Shown: positions 45,110-58,652 of the stretch, in pieces
Layout of the letters: the number at the start of each line of letters is the position of its first letter
Numbering within the stretch: the stretch's first letter is position 1
Assembly (NCBI RefSeq): GCF_030272615.1
Contig: NC_081414.1
Location: 916,121,648-916,185,647 of the forward strand
DNA length: 64,000 bases
Source: Cryptomeria japonica
Lineage: Eukaryota > Streptophyta > Pinopsida > Cupressales > Cupressaceae
Direction of reading: 5' to 3'
Made by a program: the position numbers and the translations under genes
The notes under the pieces: model-generated
What the model was told of the DNA's origin: nothing
The model's input: the letters and a program-made list of their open reading frames with translations, nothing else
Databases searched by the model: none

Positions 45110-46237
45110 TGTGTGTGAAAAGTGGACCTATATCTGCAAGACACAACACTTCAATTAAGTCATTACATGCATGGTTAGATAGATATAATCAATGAATAAT
45201 AAAACCATAACAAATCGACCCATTGTCTTCTAAAAGATGCGAGTATAAGATTGCTCTCAAATTTGCATAAGCAATCCAATGACTAGACAACACCAAGATG
45301 AAGGATTTTAATCTATATGAGCATGATATTAATGCTAGATGCATACAAGATTAATCTAACAAGATTTAAGCAATAAATGAGATAAATGATCTAAATATGT
45401 ATGCAATAACTAATATATGAATATCTAAATGCACAAATATTATTGAACCTAGAGCAAAAAACAACATGATAACAATATATTCTCTAGGATCTTTGAATGA
45501 GAGATGAGAACCTGAATTTATAGAAAATCCAAAAAGAAACCAACGGCTGAGATCAAATGATGATGAGTGGTCAAGATTTTCCAAGAGGAAGCACAATCCA
45601 GGTGAATTAATGTGATTGGATGCTTTTCTCAGTTTTAAAGGAAATTGAACTAAAATTAAGATAAAATCAAGAAAAAACTTATTTATTCTCTATTTCATTC
45701 AATTTTAATATTTAATTGTTTTAATTGCTTTCTTTGAGATTATTTATCAATTTTTAATTTTCTTTTTCAAGATTATCTCCAATTGATTTCTTTTCTCAAT
45801 TTTTAACTCTTTTTTGGTCAATTAATTCCTTTTTTTATTTATTTCCTTTTTTGAAGATTTGTGCTCATAATTTCCAATTCCTCTTTCTTGATTTGTTTCC
45901 TTTTTTGAATATTTATGGCAATTTTTATTTATTTTTCAAATTAATTCCTCTTTTTGATGATTTAATGGAAAATTGATTTATTTAATTAAATATGCTAGGA
46001 TATTTAATAAAATAAATAAGATAATTATTTAAAAATGATTTACTTGGAATGATCAATTAATTAAATAAATATTTAATTAATATTGAGTGATTAATTTTCC
46101 ATGTGACATTTGATGATTTTAGAAATTAATTGTGTGCTCAAGATTTATTTAATTGCCTTTGGTTAGGACCCTGGTGACGTTGTCGAGATTAGGGCCTCAT
46201 GGTTTAGATGACCATTTTTAGGGTATTATATGTACCA
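45110..46237 (-). repeat. 5' LTR of element H
   Basis: On the minus strand it begins about TGGTACATATAATACCC (46237) and ends TTTTCACACACA (45110). It contains AATTAAATAAATATTTAATT palindromes (45960-46090) like those in the gypsy B LTRs. No second copy was found in the window, so the ends are provisional. Confidence 0.5.
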
Positions 46238-46274
46238 CGTACACGGTTCGTTAGGACTTATGAGCACGCATGCA

Positions 46275-46361
46275 CTCACTTTCCTAAAAGCAGTGCGTAT
46301 GCGCTCACTTTCCTAAAAGCAATGCATACGAGCTCACTTTCCTAAAAGCAGCGCGTACACG
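46275..46361. repeat. 29-bp unit in three tandem copies
   Basis: CTCACTTTCCTAAAAGCA followed by a variable GTGCGTATGCG-like end occurs at 46275, 46304 and 46333. A GCACGCATG stretch precedes it. Confidence 0.9.
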
Positions 46362-46502
46362 CTACCTTTTTTAAGCTCGGGAACAACAAACCTAAGCATG
46401 TATGGGGTGATTTCCAATTTTATAACCATGTACGCGCTGCTTGTTTTTTCATGTTTTTTTTGGGTGGTGTCCATTTTTCTGACCACCATCTTTGTGCACA
46501 TA

Positions 46503-47155
<653 letters not shown>

Positions 47156-48367
47156 TTTTTAAGAAATAGGATTTTTATTTTTAGTTTATGAAGCATTACA
47201 TCTCATGTTCCACAAAACACAATCACATTTTGTGGAATATGATATATATCATATTTGATGTTTCATAAAACATGCTTATGTTATGTGAAACATGAAATGC
47301 ACTCATTTTTTGTATTTCAAAAAATGTAAGAGTGTTTTCGGTTTCATAACATGCAAGCACATATTTTAATCAAAAAAATTCCTACTCTTTTTTCTTTGGA
47401 ATAGGTTTGGATAACAAGCCTAAAGGCTTGAACTATTAATTTGCATCTATTTCACATGTTTTTGACCTTCAATGGAGTCTCTCAACTTGCATTTCATCAA
47501 GTTTACACATTATATAATGATATTTTAAAAAAATACTACCAATATTTCACATGTATTTTTAGCTTTCTCACCATATAACTTGTTTTAAATAGATTTTATA
47601 AATATTTCTATATTCCTTAGATAAATATGCCATTTTTTTTACACCTTTGATCTATTCCTACATTGTTTTTTTTAAATGATTGTTTTTGTGCAAGTTGACT
47701 GACATGCATGCTCAAAGATGCAATTTTTTTTAGGATGTGTCCACTTTAAAAACACAAAAAATATATTCAATAAGTTTTTTTTTAAGTTTCAACTTCTAAT
47801 ACTCACCTTTAACAATATTTCTACTGAGCAATTTTTAGAATTCTAAAAGCAATAAAAAATAGAGGGGTGCACACCAAATGCTATGTTATATTTTAGTGAA
47901 AAAATAAGAAATTTTTTGTGTGTGTAACATTTCATCATCTTAATCTTAACTATTTTTTTAAAAACTAGATTCAAATTACTAAAAATTTTACTCTTGCCAT
48001 ATCTTCAGATTTTGAGTGCATGAATCTCTAATTACTCATATAAGTTTAGGTTTGACTAATTTCAAAGAGAAAAAAACTGACCTCATTTTACCCCTTTTTA
48101 TATACCATTTCCATACACTAACCCTTTTAAATATTCTTAGTCTTTATCAACCAAATTAAACAACATAATTTCGGGAAATTAGGATAAAAGTTTACAATGA
48201 ACCAAATTAGGATTAGATATTAGAATTCTAAAATGCATGGCATAAAACAAATCCATAGTTTTAGAATTGAATATATATATATATATATAATTTTCTAATA
48301 TCATGTTTAATATTTTGATATTTATCTTCAACATTAGATCACATAGATTAATTTATTTTTATTAATT
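47156..48367. other. AT-rich sequence without genes
   Basis: No ORF with a recognisable domain. 47990-48250 recurs, diverged, at 63480-63728. An (AT)n run lies at 48271-48289. Confidence 0.6.
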
Positions 48368-48372
48368 ATATT

Positions 48373-49735
48373 TGTTGGCAACAACAATGAAGGAAAACTA
48401 AGAGGGTGGGAGGAGTGAATCAGTTTTCATCGGATTAACAAACTTAACCTCAAATACAAATCTGAATAGCTGCAACAACAACAAAGATAAGCAAATTGAT
48501 AGCACACCACAAAACACCAAGATTTTGACATGGAAAACCTGGTTAAGGGAAAAACCATAGTGGGAACCCACCCACAACTAGATGATACTCTGCAGTAGTA
48601 TGTGTAAATATTACAATGGGGAATGCACATGCATTCAAGCTCACTACCTAGAGCTCACTGCTCAAAACACAATAACTCGGAAGGTTACAACCCTCAGGGA
48701 AGGTTCACTACCTTGCAAGGAAGTCTCACTGACTTATAGAATATTCGGACAAGAATCTAGAATCAAATGAACTAAAAGAATAGCATCTACAAATGCCTAA
48801 TGACAATTCCAGTTAAGCACATTTTTCTGTTGTACAACACTCCAATCTCTGCTCAATCACAATGATGAAGGATGTATTCACTTATTCGCACCTTTAGCAT
48901 TCTTTGATAATGCAAATGGTTCACCACTACCAAATTTACATGACTATACCATCTATATATATTGATCATCAACCTTGATAATAAGGTCGACCAAACCCTC
49001 AACTCACAATTACAAAATTTGTATCACACGATACAAAGATCAACCATCAGACCAATGTAATGATATGCGTGACATAACGTGGACCTAAACCAAAATCTCA
49101 AACATGCAACACCACCGAAAATCATGCCAAGATCAACTGTAGCACGCTACACCATCAAGAATACCACATAGCACAAAGAATATCACCGATTCAACAAAAT
49201 CACCAAGAACATGCACAAGGATCACTGTGGACCACCAAAATAGGTAGAACATAATTAGGAAACACTAGCAAGCACATTAGAATCATCTATAACAGTTGTA
49301 CCACCACCACTTATCAAATCTTCATCGATCAACATCTGAAACTTAAGAACACTCAAACAACAAGAATTGTCAAGAGGAAAGATAACTTGCAGAGAATGAA
49401 ATTACGATCCATATGAAATGAAGATACACATGAACATCCCAAACAATATCCCAAAAACACAGCTCAAGATGTGATCACACCAGAATATACCAGAGGAAAT
49501 ACCGAACTCTGCAAAGCACTGATCAGAAGAACCAAACTGTAAACCAGATCATATGATATGATCAATTAAGCTCCCAGATCACTGAAACCAATACATAAAG
49601 ATAATGATACTACAAATACTCCATATATTGAACCATGATCCCAATAAACCAATCTTCAACCACTAGAGCAATAAATCACAGGAATATATTGACATCAATG
49701 ACAACAACATATCCTAGCAGCAGCACTGACCAACT
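48373..49735 (-). repeat. 3' LTR of copia EG
   Basis: On the plus strand it starts TGTTGGCAACAACAATGAAGG and ends CTGACCAACT, where the partner LTR has GACCAACA. It is followed by ATCTCCCCCTTC, the complement of a polypurine tract (49736-49747). It is 1,363 bp against 1,298 bp for the other LTR. Confidence 0.8.
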
Positions 49736-50066
49736 ATCTCCCCCTTCAGCATTGATGGCAACATATGGATGTGAAAAATAATCAATGCAAAGAAATAAGA
49801 CATCTCCAAAAAACTCCCCCTAAGATCAAGCTCACCAACAACAGATAAGATAGTTTTTCACATGCTTTCTCTCCCCCTTTGACATCAATGAAAAAGGTTC
49901 TCAAAACAAAAAACCAAACCCACCCTCTTAGATAAACAAATCATGATTACAACCAGATCAACTGAACCACAAATAGGCTACTCCATCAGAGGAGTAGCAT
50001 AAGCACATCAATTTGGACAAGAAGATAAGATTGTGAAGTCCACCGGATTGATGCAACTCATTGCAT
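49736..50066 (-). other. 3' UTR and polypurine tract of copia EG
   Basis: 330 bases between the RNase H stop and the LTR, with several CTCCCCCT blocks (minus strand AGGGGGAG). No gene. Confidence 0.7.
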
Positions 50067-51172
50067 CTAGTTCCCACCAGGAGGGGTGGATACCCCTACC
50101 TTGTCTCTCAAATAGACAAATGTATCTGTAGGCAAAGGCTTGGTGAAGATATCAGCAATTTGTTCCTTTGTAGACACATACTCTAACTTCACTTCCTCTT
50201 GACTGACTTTTTCTCTACAGAAATGATACTTGATTGATGCATGTTTAGTCTTTGAATGTTGCACTGGGTTCTTTGACATATTGATAGCACTAGAAATATC
50301 ACAATATATGACAGTAGGTTCAACATAGATAACTCTGATATCCTTCAACATTTGTTTCATCTAAACTACCTGAGTGCAGTTACTAGCAGCAACAATGTAT
50401 TCAACTTCAACAGTAGATAGAGAAACTTAATATTGTTTCTTACTTGCCCATGAAACCAATTTCTTACCCAAAAAGAATGCACCATCGGAGGTACTCTTCC
50501 GATTATCAGCATTACCAATCAGCATTAGTGTAAGCACATAGCATGAAATCATCATTCCTCGGGTACCACAAACCATAATCCACAATTATTTTCAAGTATT
50601 TGAATATCCTCTTCATAGCAATGACATGACTCTCTTTCAGATCAGCTTGATATCTGGCAAACATGCACATAACAAGCATAATGTCAAATCTAGTATGAGT
50701 CAGGTATAGTAGTCCATCGATCATAGATCTGAAGGTCTGATTAGCTTTCAGAGATTCATCATCCTTAGGCAATTTGCAACCAATCACCATAGGAGTTCCA
50801 ACTGGTTTAGAATCTTCCAACCCAAACTTATCCAGTAATTGCTTCACATATTCAACTTGAGAAATAAAAATACATTTTCCAATCTGTGAAATCTGCATGC
50901 CTAAGAAACATTTCATCTCTCCTATCATGGACATTTCAAATTCTTTCTACATATCACTGACAAACTTCATACTCAATTCATCATCTCCTCCAAAGATGTC
51001 ATCAACAAAAACTTCAACAATTAAAATGTTATTATTCTCAATCTTGAAATGTAGATTACTATTAGCAGTACCTTTATTAAATCCCAATTTTAGTAAATAC
51101 TTATCCAATCTAGCATACTAGGCTCTAGGGGCTTGTTTCAATCCATAAAGAAATTTCTTCAATTTTCATACC
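50067..51172 (-). pseudogene. Copia EG RT C-terminal part and RNase H
   Basis: The RT segment (51110-50512) includes the VDD region around 51000 and the [17 protein letters not shown] stretch. RNase H follows, with a frameshift near 50510 and an open block 50360-50067 that has SIKYHFCREKVSQEEVKLEY and QIADIFTKPLPTD near the end. The N-terminal RT half lies beyond element F at 58490-57996. Confidence 0.8.
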
Positions 51173-51177
51173 ATGTC

Positions 51178-52409
51178 CGTTGGATATTGTTGGTCATTTT
51201 TGTTGTTAGGATATTTTTTGTCATTGATGTCAACATATTCCTATGTATTGCTCTAGTGATTGCAGATTGGGAAGATCTTATGATCTGGTTTTGCAGTGTT
51301 GTTTTGTTGACCACTATTTTGCAGAGTTTGGTATATCCTTCGCTATATTCCAATGTGATCAGATCTTGTGTTGAGATTTGGGATATTTCTTAGGATGGTC
51401 TTTTGTATCTTCATTTCAGATGGATCGTGATTTGGTGCTTCGCAAGTTATCTTTCTTCGTGACAGTTGTTGATTGGTTGTGTTCTTCAGCTTACAGATGT
51501 TGATCGATGTAGATTTAATAATTGGTGTTGGTGTCATTGTTCTTGATGATTCTAACATGATTGTTGGTGTTTCCTAGTCATGTCCTATTTGTTTTGGTGA
51601 TCCACATTGATCGTTGTGCGAGTTTTTGGTGGCTTCTATCAACTAGTGATGGTTTTCATGGTATGTGGTTTTTGTGGTGGTGTAGCGTGTTGCGGTTGAT
51701 CTTGGTGTAGTTTCTGGTGGAGTTGTGCATTTGGGAATTTGATTTACATCCATGCTATGCTATGTAAAACATTATATTGGTCTGGTGGTTTAACCTTGTA
51801 ATTTTATAATTGAGGGTTGGGGGTTTAGCCAAACTTGTTATCAAGGTTGATGAATTGTATATATAGGTGATATATTCATGTAATTTTGATGTCAATGTTG
51901 TGTCTACATTATCAGAGAGTGGTATATCTATGAACAAATTATTCATCCTTCGGTATTGTGATTATGTAGAGAATTGGTGTTATAGAGCAGCCAATTGTGC
52001 TTAACCGGAACTATAATCAGGCATTTGAAGATGTTATTCTTTCAGTTCATTTCTTTTGGATTGTAGTTTAAATCTTGTTGTAAGTCAGTGAGACTTCCCT
52101 GAGGGTTGTAGCCTTTCGGACCATTATATTTAAGCAGTGTGTTTGAATGTCAGTGCATTCCCCATTGTAATATTTTCACATACTAGTACAGAGTATCATC
52201 TCACTATGGGTAGGTTCCCACCGTGGTTTTTTCCTTAACCGAGTTTTCCACATCAAAATCTTGGTGTTGTGTGTTGTTATTTCAATTTGCTTATCTGTAT
52301 TAAAACTATAGTTTATCATATTTGTTTTTTAGTTAAATTTGTTGATCCGGTGAAGACTAATTCAGTCCCCCCCCCCCTTCTCAGTCTTCCTTCTTTGTTG
52401 CTGCTAACA
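51178..52409 (+). repeat. 5' LTR of copia F
   Basis: It ends GCTGCTAACA just before the primer site. TATATATAG at 51858-51866 is a candidate TATA box. It carries an 11-C run near 52368. It differs from 56755-57990 at very roughly one base in ten. Confidence 0.8.
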
Positions 52410-52430
52410 ATTGGTATCAAAGCAAGATCC
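52410..52430 (+). promoter_or_regulatory. Primer binding site of copia F
   Basis: TTGGTATCAAAGCAAGATCC is the initiator tRNA-Met site with a G-to-A change relative to TGGTATCAGAGC. Confidence 0.8.
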
Positions 52431-52465
52431 TTCGGTAAAATATTAACCACTTGAGGAGATCTGGG

Positions 52466-53500
52466 ATGGTACATCAAGGTGTTATCTTTAAGAAGGACAG
52501 TCCGATGTTTGATGGAAGTAACTTTTCTATATGGAATAATTGTAAGGAAGTGCACTTTAAATGTCTATTATGTTCCTCTGAATGGACCTTCTACTCCAGA
52601 TGAGATCAAGGAAGCTGAACATAATATTAGAGCGAAGGAAGCATTGCTTAGTGCCTTGACTGATTCAGAGATGACAAATGTAATGGGACTTCAGAATGCA
52701 CATGAGATCTAGAAAAAGATTAAGATCATGTATGAAGGTGATAAAAAGGTGAAAGTTGCTAAGTTGTAGAGTTTGAAAGAAAAATATGAGACATTGAAGA
52801 TGGGAGATGATGAGAACATACACTCTTTCATGGCTAAGGTGAATGACCTTTTCCTAGGTATCAGATGTGCTAGTGGAACCATTCAGGAAGATGAAATTGT
52901 TTCTAAGGTGTTGAAATCTTTTCCTCCTGCTTACAAACATAAGGTTGCTGCTATTGATGAGATCTGAAGTGTGACTACACTGACAAGAGATATGTTGGTT
53001 GGAAAGACTGCTACATTTGAGCTGAGTGAATTTGGAGAATCACATGGAAAGTCTAAGACTGCATTTAGAGCATCAGTATCTGTATCTAGTAAGAAGGAGT
53101 ATGATCCCAGTGAATGTCGAATATCTAGATATGAAAGAGAGAGAAGAGAGATGGAAGAGAAAGAAAGAGAGCTAGATGAGCTTGAAGCACTAATTGCTAG
53201 GAGATTTCCTAAAGGAGCCGGTAAGTATGATGAAAATTTGCCTTTGAAATATTTTTCTTGCAATAAGATAGGACATTTTTCTTCTAGATGCCCGAAGAGA
53301 ATGGATAAGTATGACGGGCATGACAAGTTTGATAAGCATGATAGGAATAATAGATATGAAAAGCATGAGAAGTATGATAAGCCCTACAAGCCTAACAAAA
53401 AATTTAGGAATTAGTAGAACTATTATTATGTTGTTGATGAAGGTGTTACAAATGAAGAATCAAAAGGAGATGAAGTTGTGTTTATTAACATTTAGGAAGA
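52466..53500 (+). pseudogene. Copia F gag
   Basis: The ATG is at 52466 (MVHQGVIFKKDSPMFDGSNF). A short deletion after VHFKC removes residues present in EG. Open blocks 52479-52712, 52773-52967 and 52971-53414 cover the capsid and a helical ERREMEEKERELDELEAL stretch. The zinc knuckle reads YFSCNKIGHFSSRC; its first cysteine, present in EG, is tyrosine here. Several TAG stops occur. It cannot give a complete gag. Confidence 0.75.
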
Positions 53501-54960
53501 TAGACCTGTACCTGTTGGTTCCACTAGCTGCACTATTGAGGAGAAAGATTTAGTTGCTAAAGTTGAAGAAAAAGATGGATGGGTAATTGACAGTGGTTGT
53601 TCACATCCTATGACCGATGATAAAAGCAAATTTGTGAGTATGGAAAGGTATGATGGTGGAATAGTTAGATTTGGAGATGACAAAGCTTGTGTAATCCATG
53701 GGAGAGGTTCTATTCCTTTTGATGGTAAACATAACACTGATGATTTATTGTATGTTGAAGGTTTGAAGCATAATCTTTTTAGTGTTGGATAGATGGTTGA
53801 TAAAGGCTATGATCTACAATTCAAGGATGGAAAATGCAAGATCTTAAATGCCTCTGGTATAGAGTTTGCATCTGGAACTAAGACTGAAGGTAACCTTTTT
53901 CATTTAAATGTTGGTGAGAAAATTTGTTTGATTACTTAGATTGATGAGAGTTGGTTGTGGCATAGGAGAATGTGGCATGTAAATTTTGATTCAATGATTA
54001 AGATTAGTACTACACATGATGTTAGAGATCTGCCTAAGATTGTTAAGCCTGCTAATACGGTATGTAAGGAATGACAATTGAGTAAGAAAATGAGGATTTA
54101 TTTCAAGAGAAAGCATTATACATCTGATAGACTGCTAGATCTTGTGCATACTAACCTATGTGGACCTACAAATGTTATAAGTGTGCAGGGTGATAGATAA
54201 TTTATACTGCTAATTGATGATTATTTTAGGATGATGTAGGTTGTCTTTTTGAAGGAGAAATCAAAATCATTGGACAAATTCAAGATATTCAAAGCAAAGG
54301 TTGAGACTGAGTCTGGTCTGAAGGTAAAGTGTTTGAGATCTGATAGAGGTGGAGAATTCTATTTTGGTGAGTTCAATTAATTTTGTGATAAGCATGGAAT
54401 TAGAAGATAGTTATTTACTACTAGAACCCCTCAGCAGAATGGAGTTGTTGAAAGGAAAAACATAACTGTTTTGGATGCTGCAAGGACTATGCTGATTGAA
54501 GGAAATGTTTTGAAGATCTACTAGAGAGAAGCTATTAGCATTGTTGTTTACACATTCAATAGAGTGCATATTAAAGGTGATACCAGTAAGACCCCTTATG
54601 ATCTTTGGTTTGGTCATGTTCCTATATTGTGAGATATTTCAAAGTATTTGGTAGTAAATGTTATATCAAGAGAGATGAGGATATATGAAAGTTTGATGCT
54701 ATAAGTGATGAAGGAATTTTCTTGGGATATTCTATAAAGAGAAAAGCCTACCGATGCTACAAAAATAGACTAAGAAAGATAGTGGAAAGTGCAAATGTGA
54801 AGGTGGATGAGAACGTTGGGAAAGAGATTAGAGCATGTGGTTATGATGATGGTCAACATGTTATTTTAGCTCCTATTCAGACTAAAGAGTCTAAGCAGAA
54901 TGATCTAGTAGAGACAGTTAGCCCGAATGTTGTTGTTGCCAGTGAAGAAGTCTAGGAACC
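53501..54960 (+). pseudogene. Copia F protease and integrase
   Basis: The protease motif is GWVIDSGCSHPMTDD near 53580. The GAG-pre-integrase WLWHRRM-like segment lies near 53950. The integrase core shows LDLVHTNLCGPTN, KCLRSDRGGEFYF and TPQQNGVVERKN at about 54135-54460. At least seven stops (mostly TAG) and a frameshift near 54635 break it. A short open block at 54722-54955 gives the linker to RT. Confidence 0.75.
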
Positions 54961-56430
54961 TGATAATTAGAACAACCAAAAGACTCTAAGGTATGTAAGA
55001 CTGAATCATTCTAAAAATTAGATTATTGGTGATAAGAATAACGGTGTAATGACTAGAAGAAGGTTAGTTGTTGAAGAAGTATGTTTGATTTCTAAAGTTG
55101 AACCTAAAGATGTTGTTGAAGATTGCAAAGATAAAATTGAAAAGAAGAATTACATCAAATTGAAAAGAATAATACATGGGAACTTGTGCCTAGACCTAAG
55201 GATAAGAATGTTATTGGTACTAAATGGGTATTTAGAAACAAATTGAACCAAGCTGGTGAAGTTGTCAAAAATAAAGCTAGACTGGTTTGCAAAGGATATT
55301 CTCAGAAAGAAGGAATTGATTATGAGGAGACTTTTGCTCTGGTGGCCAGACTTGAAGTTGTTAGGTTGTTTCTTGCATACTAGATTAATATTTGCTGAAA
55401 TTGGGATTTACTAAAGGTTTTGTTGACAGTAATCTGTATTTTAAGATAGAGAATGATAACATCTTGATTGTTGAAGTCTTTGTTGATGATATTATCTTCA
55501 GAGGTGATGATGACTTGAGCATGAAGTTTGTTGGAGATATGGAAAAAAAAATTGAGATGTCTATGATTGGTGAGATGAAATTTTTCTTAGGTTTGCAGAT
55601 TTCATAGACTAGAAAAGGTATATTCATATCTCAAACTAAGTATGTGAAGGAATTGCTGAAAAAGTTTGGGTTAGATAACTCCAAACTAGTTGGGACTCCT
55701 ATGGTGACTAGTTGTAAATTGTCTAAGAATGATGAATCTCCTAAAGCTAATCAGATTTTGTATAGATCTATGGTTGGTGGATTACTATATTACTCAAACT
55801 AGACAAGACACTATGCATGTTGTGTGCATGGTTGCCAGATATCAAACTGATCCAAAAGACAATCATGTCAATGTTGTTAAGAGGATATTCAAATACCTGA
55901 AGGGAACTGTGGATTATGGTTTGTGGTATCCGAGTAATGATGATTTTATTTTGTGTGCCTACACTAATGCAGATTGGGCTGGCGATGTTGATGACCGAAA
56001 GAGAACTACCAGTGGAGAATTATTTTTGGGAAAGAAGTTGGTTCCATGGGCTGGTAAGAAACAAGATTCAATGTCCTTATCTACTGCTGAAGTTGAATAC
56101 ATTGTTGTTGCTAGTAATTGCACTCGGGTAGTTTGGATGAAGCAAATGTTGAAAGATATTAGAGTTATTTATGATGAGCCTACTATTATATACTATGATA
56201 ATTCCAGTGCTATTAACATGTCAAATAATCCAACACAACACTCAAAGACTAAGCATGTGTCAATCAAATATCATTATCTAAGAGAGAAAGTCAGTGAAGA
56301 GAAGGTGAAGCTGGAATATGTATCTACAAAGGAACAAAAAGTTGATATTTTCACTAAGTCTTTGCCTGCAGATACATCTGTCTATTTGAGAGATAAGTTA
56401 GGGGTATCCACTCCTCCTAATGAGAACTAG
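54961..56430 (+). pseudogene. Copia F reverse transcriptase (internally deleted) and RNase H
   Basis: The RT start (55186-55383) has [20 protein letters not shown] and [20 protein letters not shown]. At 55383 it jumps to the segment after YGLKQAP, so about 75 residues present in D are missing. FVDDIIF remains at about 55480. RNase H (about 55880-56430) has CAYTNADWAGDVDDRKRTTS, LSTAEVEYIVVASNC and VDIFTKSLPAD and is open for 233 codons. RT cannot be functional. Confidence 0.8.
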
Positions 56431-56754
56431 ATGCATTAAGTTGCATCAATCTGGTGGACTTCACAGTCTTATCCTTTTATCTGAATTGATGTGTTGGTGT
56501 TGCTCCTTTGGTGGAGTAGTTTGTGTTTTAGGGGGAGTGATTCTTGTGATTCATGTGATTCATGTTCTTGTTTTGGAGAGAGTTTGGTTTTATGTTTTGA
56601 GATCTTTGGCATTGTTGTCGAATGGAGAGAGAGATCATGTGAAAAAATTCTTTATCTATCATGATCTTAGGGGGAGTTTGTTGGAGATATCTTCTTGCTT
56701 TGCATTGATTGTTTTTCACATTCATATGTTGCCATCAATTCCAAAGGGGGAGAT
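56431..56754 (+). other. 3' UTR and polypurine tract of copia F
   Basis: Three purine blocks (TTTTAGGGGGAGTG, CTTAGGGGGAGTTTG and CAAAGGGGGAGAT) occur. The last abuts the 3' LTR at 56755. The upstream ones may be secondary polypurine tracts. Confidence 0.7.
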
Positions 56755-57990
56755 TGTTGGATATTGTTGGTTATTGATGTTGCTAGGATATGTTGTTGTC
56801 ATTGATGTCAACAAATTCCTATGTATTTCTTCAATGATTGTAGATTGGGAAGATCTTATGATCCGGTTTTGCAGTGTTGTTTTGCAGAGTTTGGTATATC
56901 CTTCGGTATATTCTGATGTGATCAAATCTTGTACTGATATTTTGGGATATTGCTTGGGATGGTCTTGTGTATCTTCAATTCAGATGGATCGTTATTTGGT
57001 GCTCCACAAGTTATCTTTATTCTTGACAGTTGTAGATTTGTTGTGTTCTTAATCTTACAAATGTTGATCGATGTAGATTTGATAAGTGGTGTTGGTGCAA
57101 CTGTTCCTATTGATTCTAACATTCCTGTTGGTGTTTCCTAGTCATGTCCTATTTTTTTTGGTGATCCAAATTGATTGTTGTGCGATTTTTTGGTGGTTTC
57201 TATCAACCAGTGATGATTTTCATGTTATGTGGTTTTCCTGGTGGTGTGGCGTGTTGTGGTTGATCTTGACGTGATTTCCAGTGGAGTTGTGCATTTGGGA
57301 ATTTGATTTAGGTCCATGCTATGCTATGTAAATCATTATATTGGTCTAGAAGTCAATCCTTGTATCGTGATATAATTTTCTAATTGAGGGTTGAGGGTTT
57401 ATCCGACCTTGTTATCAAGGTTGATGAATTGTATATATATGTGATATATTCATGTAATTTTGATGTTGATGTCTTGTCTACATTATCAGAGAGTGGTATA
57501 TGTGCGAACAAATGATTCATCTTTCGGTATTGTGATTGTGGAGAGATTTGGTGTTGTAGAGCATACAATTGTGCTTAACAAGAACTGTAATCGGACATTT
57601 GAAGATGTTATTCTTTCAGTTCATTTCTTCTGGATTGTAGTCTGAATCTTATTGTAAGTCAGTGAGACTTACCTAAGGGTTGTATCCTTTTGGGATATTA
57701 TATTTGAGCAGTGAGCTCTAGGCAGTGTGCCTAAATTCTTGTCCATTCCCCATTGTGATATTTTCACATACTATTGCAAAGTATCTTCTTACCGTGGGTA
57801 GGTTCCCACCATGGTTTTTCCCTTAAATAGGTTTTCCACGTCAAAATCTTGGTGTTGTGTGTTGTGCTTTCAATTTTCTTATCTGTCTTATTATTTTAGT
57901 TTATCAGATCTATTTTGTAGTTAAATTTTCTGATCTAGTGAAGACTGATTCAGCCCCCCTCTCAGTCTTCCTTCTTTGTTGTTCCTAACA
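56755..57990 (+). repeat. 3' LTR of copia F
   Basis: It starts TGTTGGATATTG and ends GTTCCTAACA, followed by target duplication ATGTC. TATATATAT near 57432 corresponds to the TATA of the 5' copy. It has a 6-C run near 57954. Confidence 0.85.
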
Positions 57991-57995
57991 ATGTC

Positions 57996-58652
57996 TCCAT
58001 CATTTGACAATCAAAATCCATGAGGTTGCTCAATGTATACTTCTTCCTCAAGATCACCATTCAAAAAGGCCAACTTGACATCCATCTGATATACCTTGAA
58101 ATCCTTATAGGCAACATATGCAAGCAATAGTCTAACAACTTCAAGTCTAGCTACTAGAGAAAAAGTCTCCTCATACTCAATCCCCTCCTTTTGTGAATAT
58201 CCTTTGCATACCAGTCTTGCTTTATTTCTGACAACTTCACCGGCTTCATTCAATTTCTTCTTGAATACCTATTTAGTACCAATCACATTCTTGTCTTTAG
58301 TTCTAGGCACAAGTTCACATGCATTATTCTTTTCAATCTAATTCAATTCTTCTTCCATATCCTTCATCCAATTTTCATCTCTGCAAGCCTCAACAACATC
58401 TTTAGGTTCAATTTTAGAAATCAAACACACCTCTTCAACAACTAGCCTTCTTCTAGTCATCACATCTTTATTTCTATCACCAATGATCTGATTTTAAGAA
58501 TGATTCAATCTTACATACCTCAGAATCTTCTGATTATTCTGATTTTCAAGTTCCTACACCTCTTCACTGGCAGCAGCAATATCTAGATTGACAGTTTCTA
58601 CCGGATCGTTCTGCTTCAATTCTTCTATCTGAGTTTGAGTTAAAACAACATT
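57996..58652 (-). pseudogene. Copia EG RT N-terminal part
   Basis: The open block 58253-58011 reads [20 protein letters not shown] and [20 protein letters not shown], the first RT motifs. Upstream, broken frames (58490-58260) cover the integrase-RT linker. It is split from the rest of RT by element F. Confidence 0.8.

Larger units (their letters stand above)
51178..57990 (+). mobile_element. Ty1/copia element F, inserted in EG in opposite orientation
   Basis: The 5' LTR is 51178-52409 and the 3' LTR is 56755-57990. The target duplication ATGTC lies at 51173-51177 and 57991-57995. The first LTR base is C in the 5' copy (CGTTGG) and T in the 3' copy. Gag, protease, integrase, RT and RNase H follow in copia order, with many stops and a deletion in RT. 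It is closely related to EG, so their sequences form a large inverted arrangement. Confidence 0.85.
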
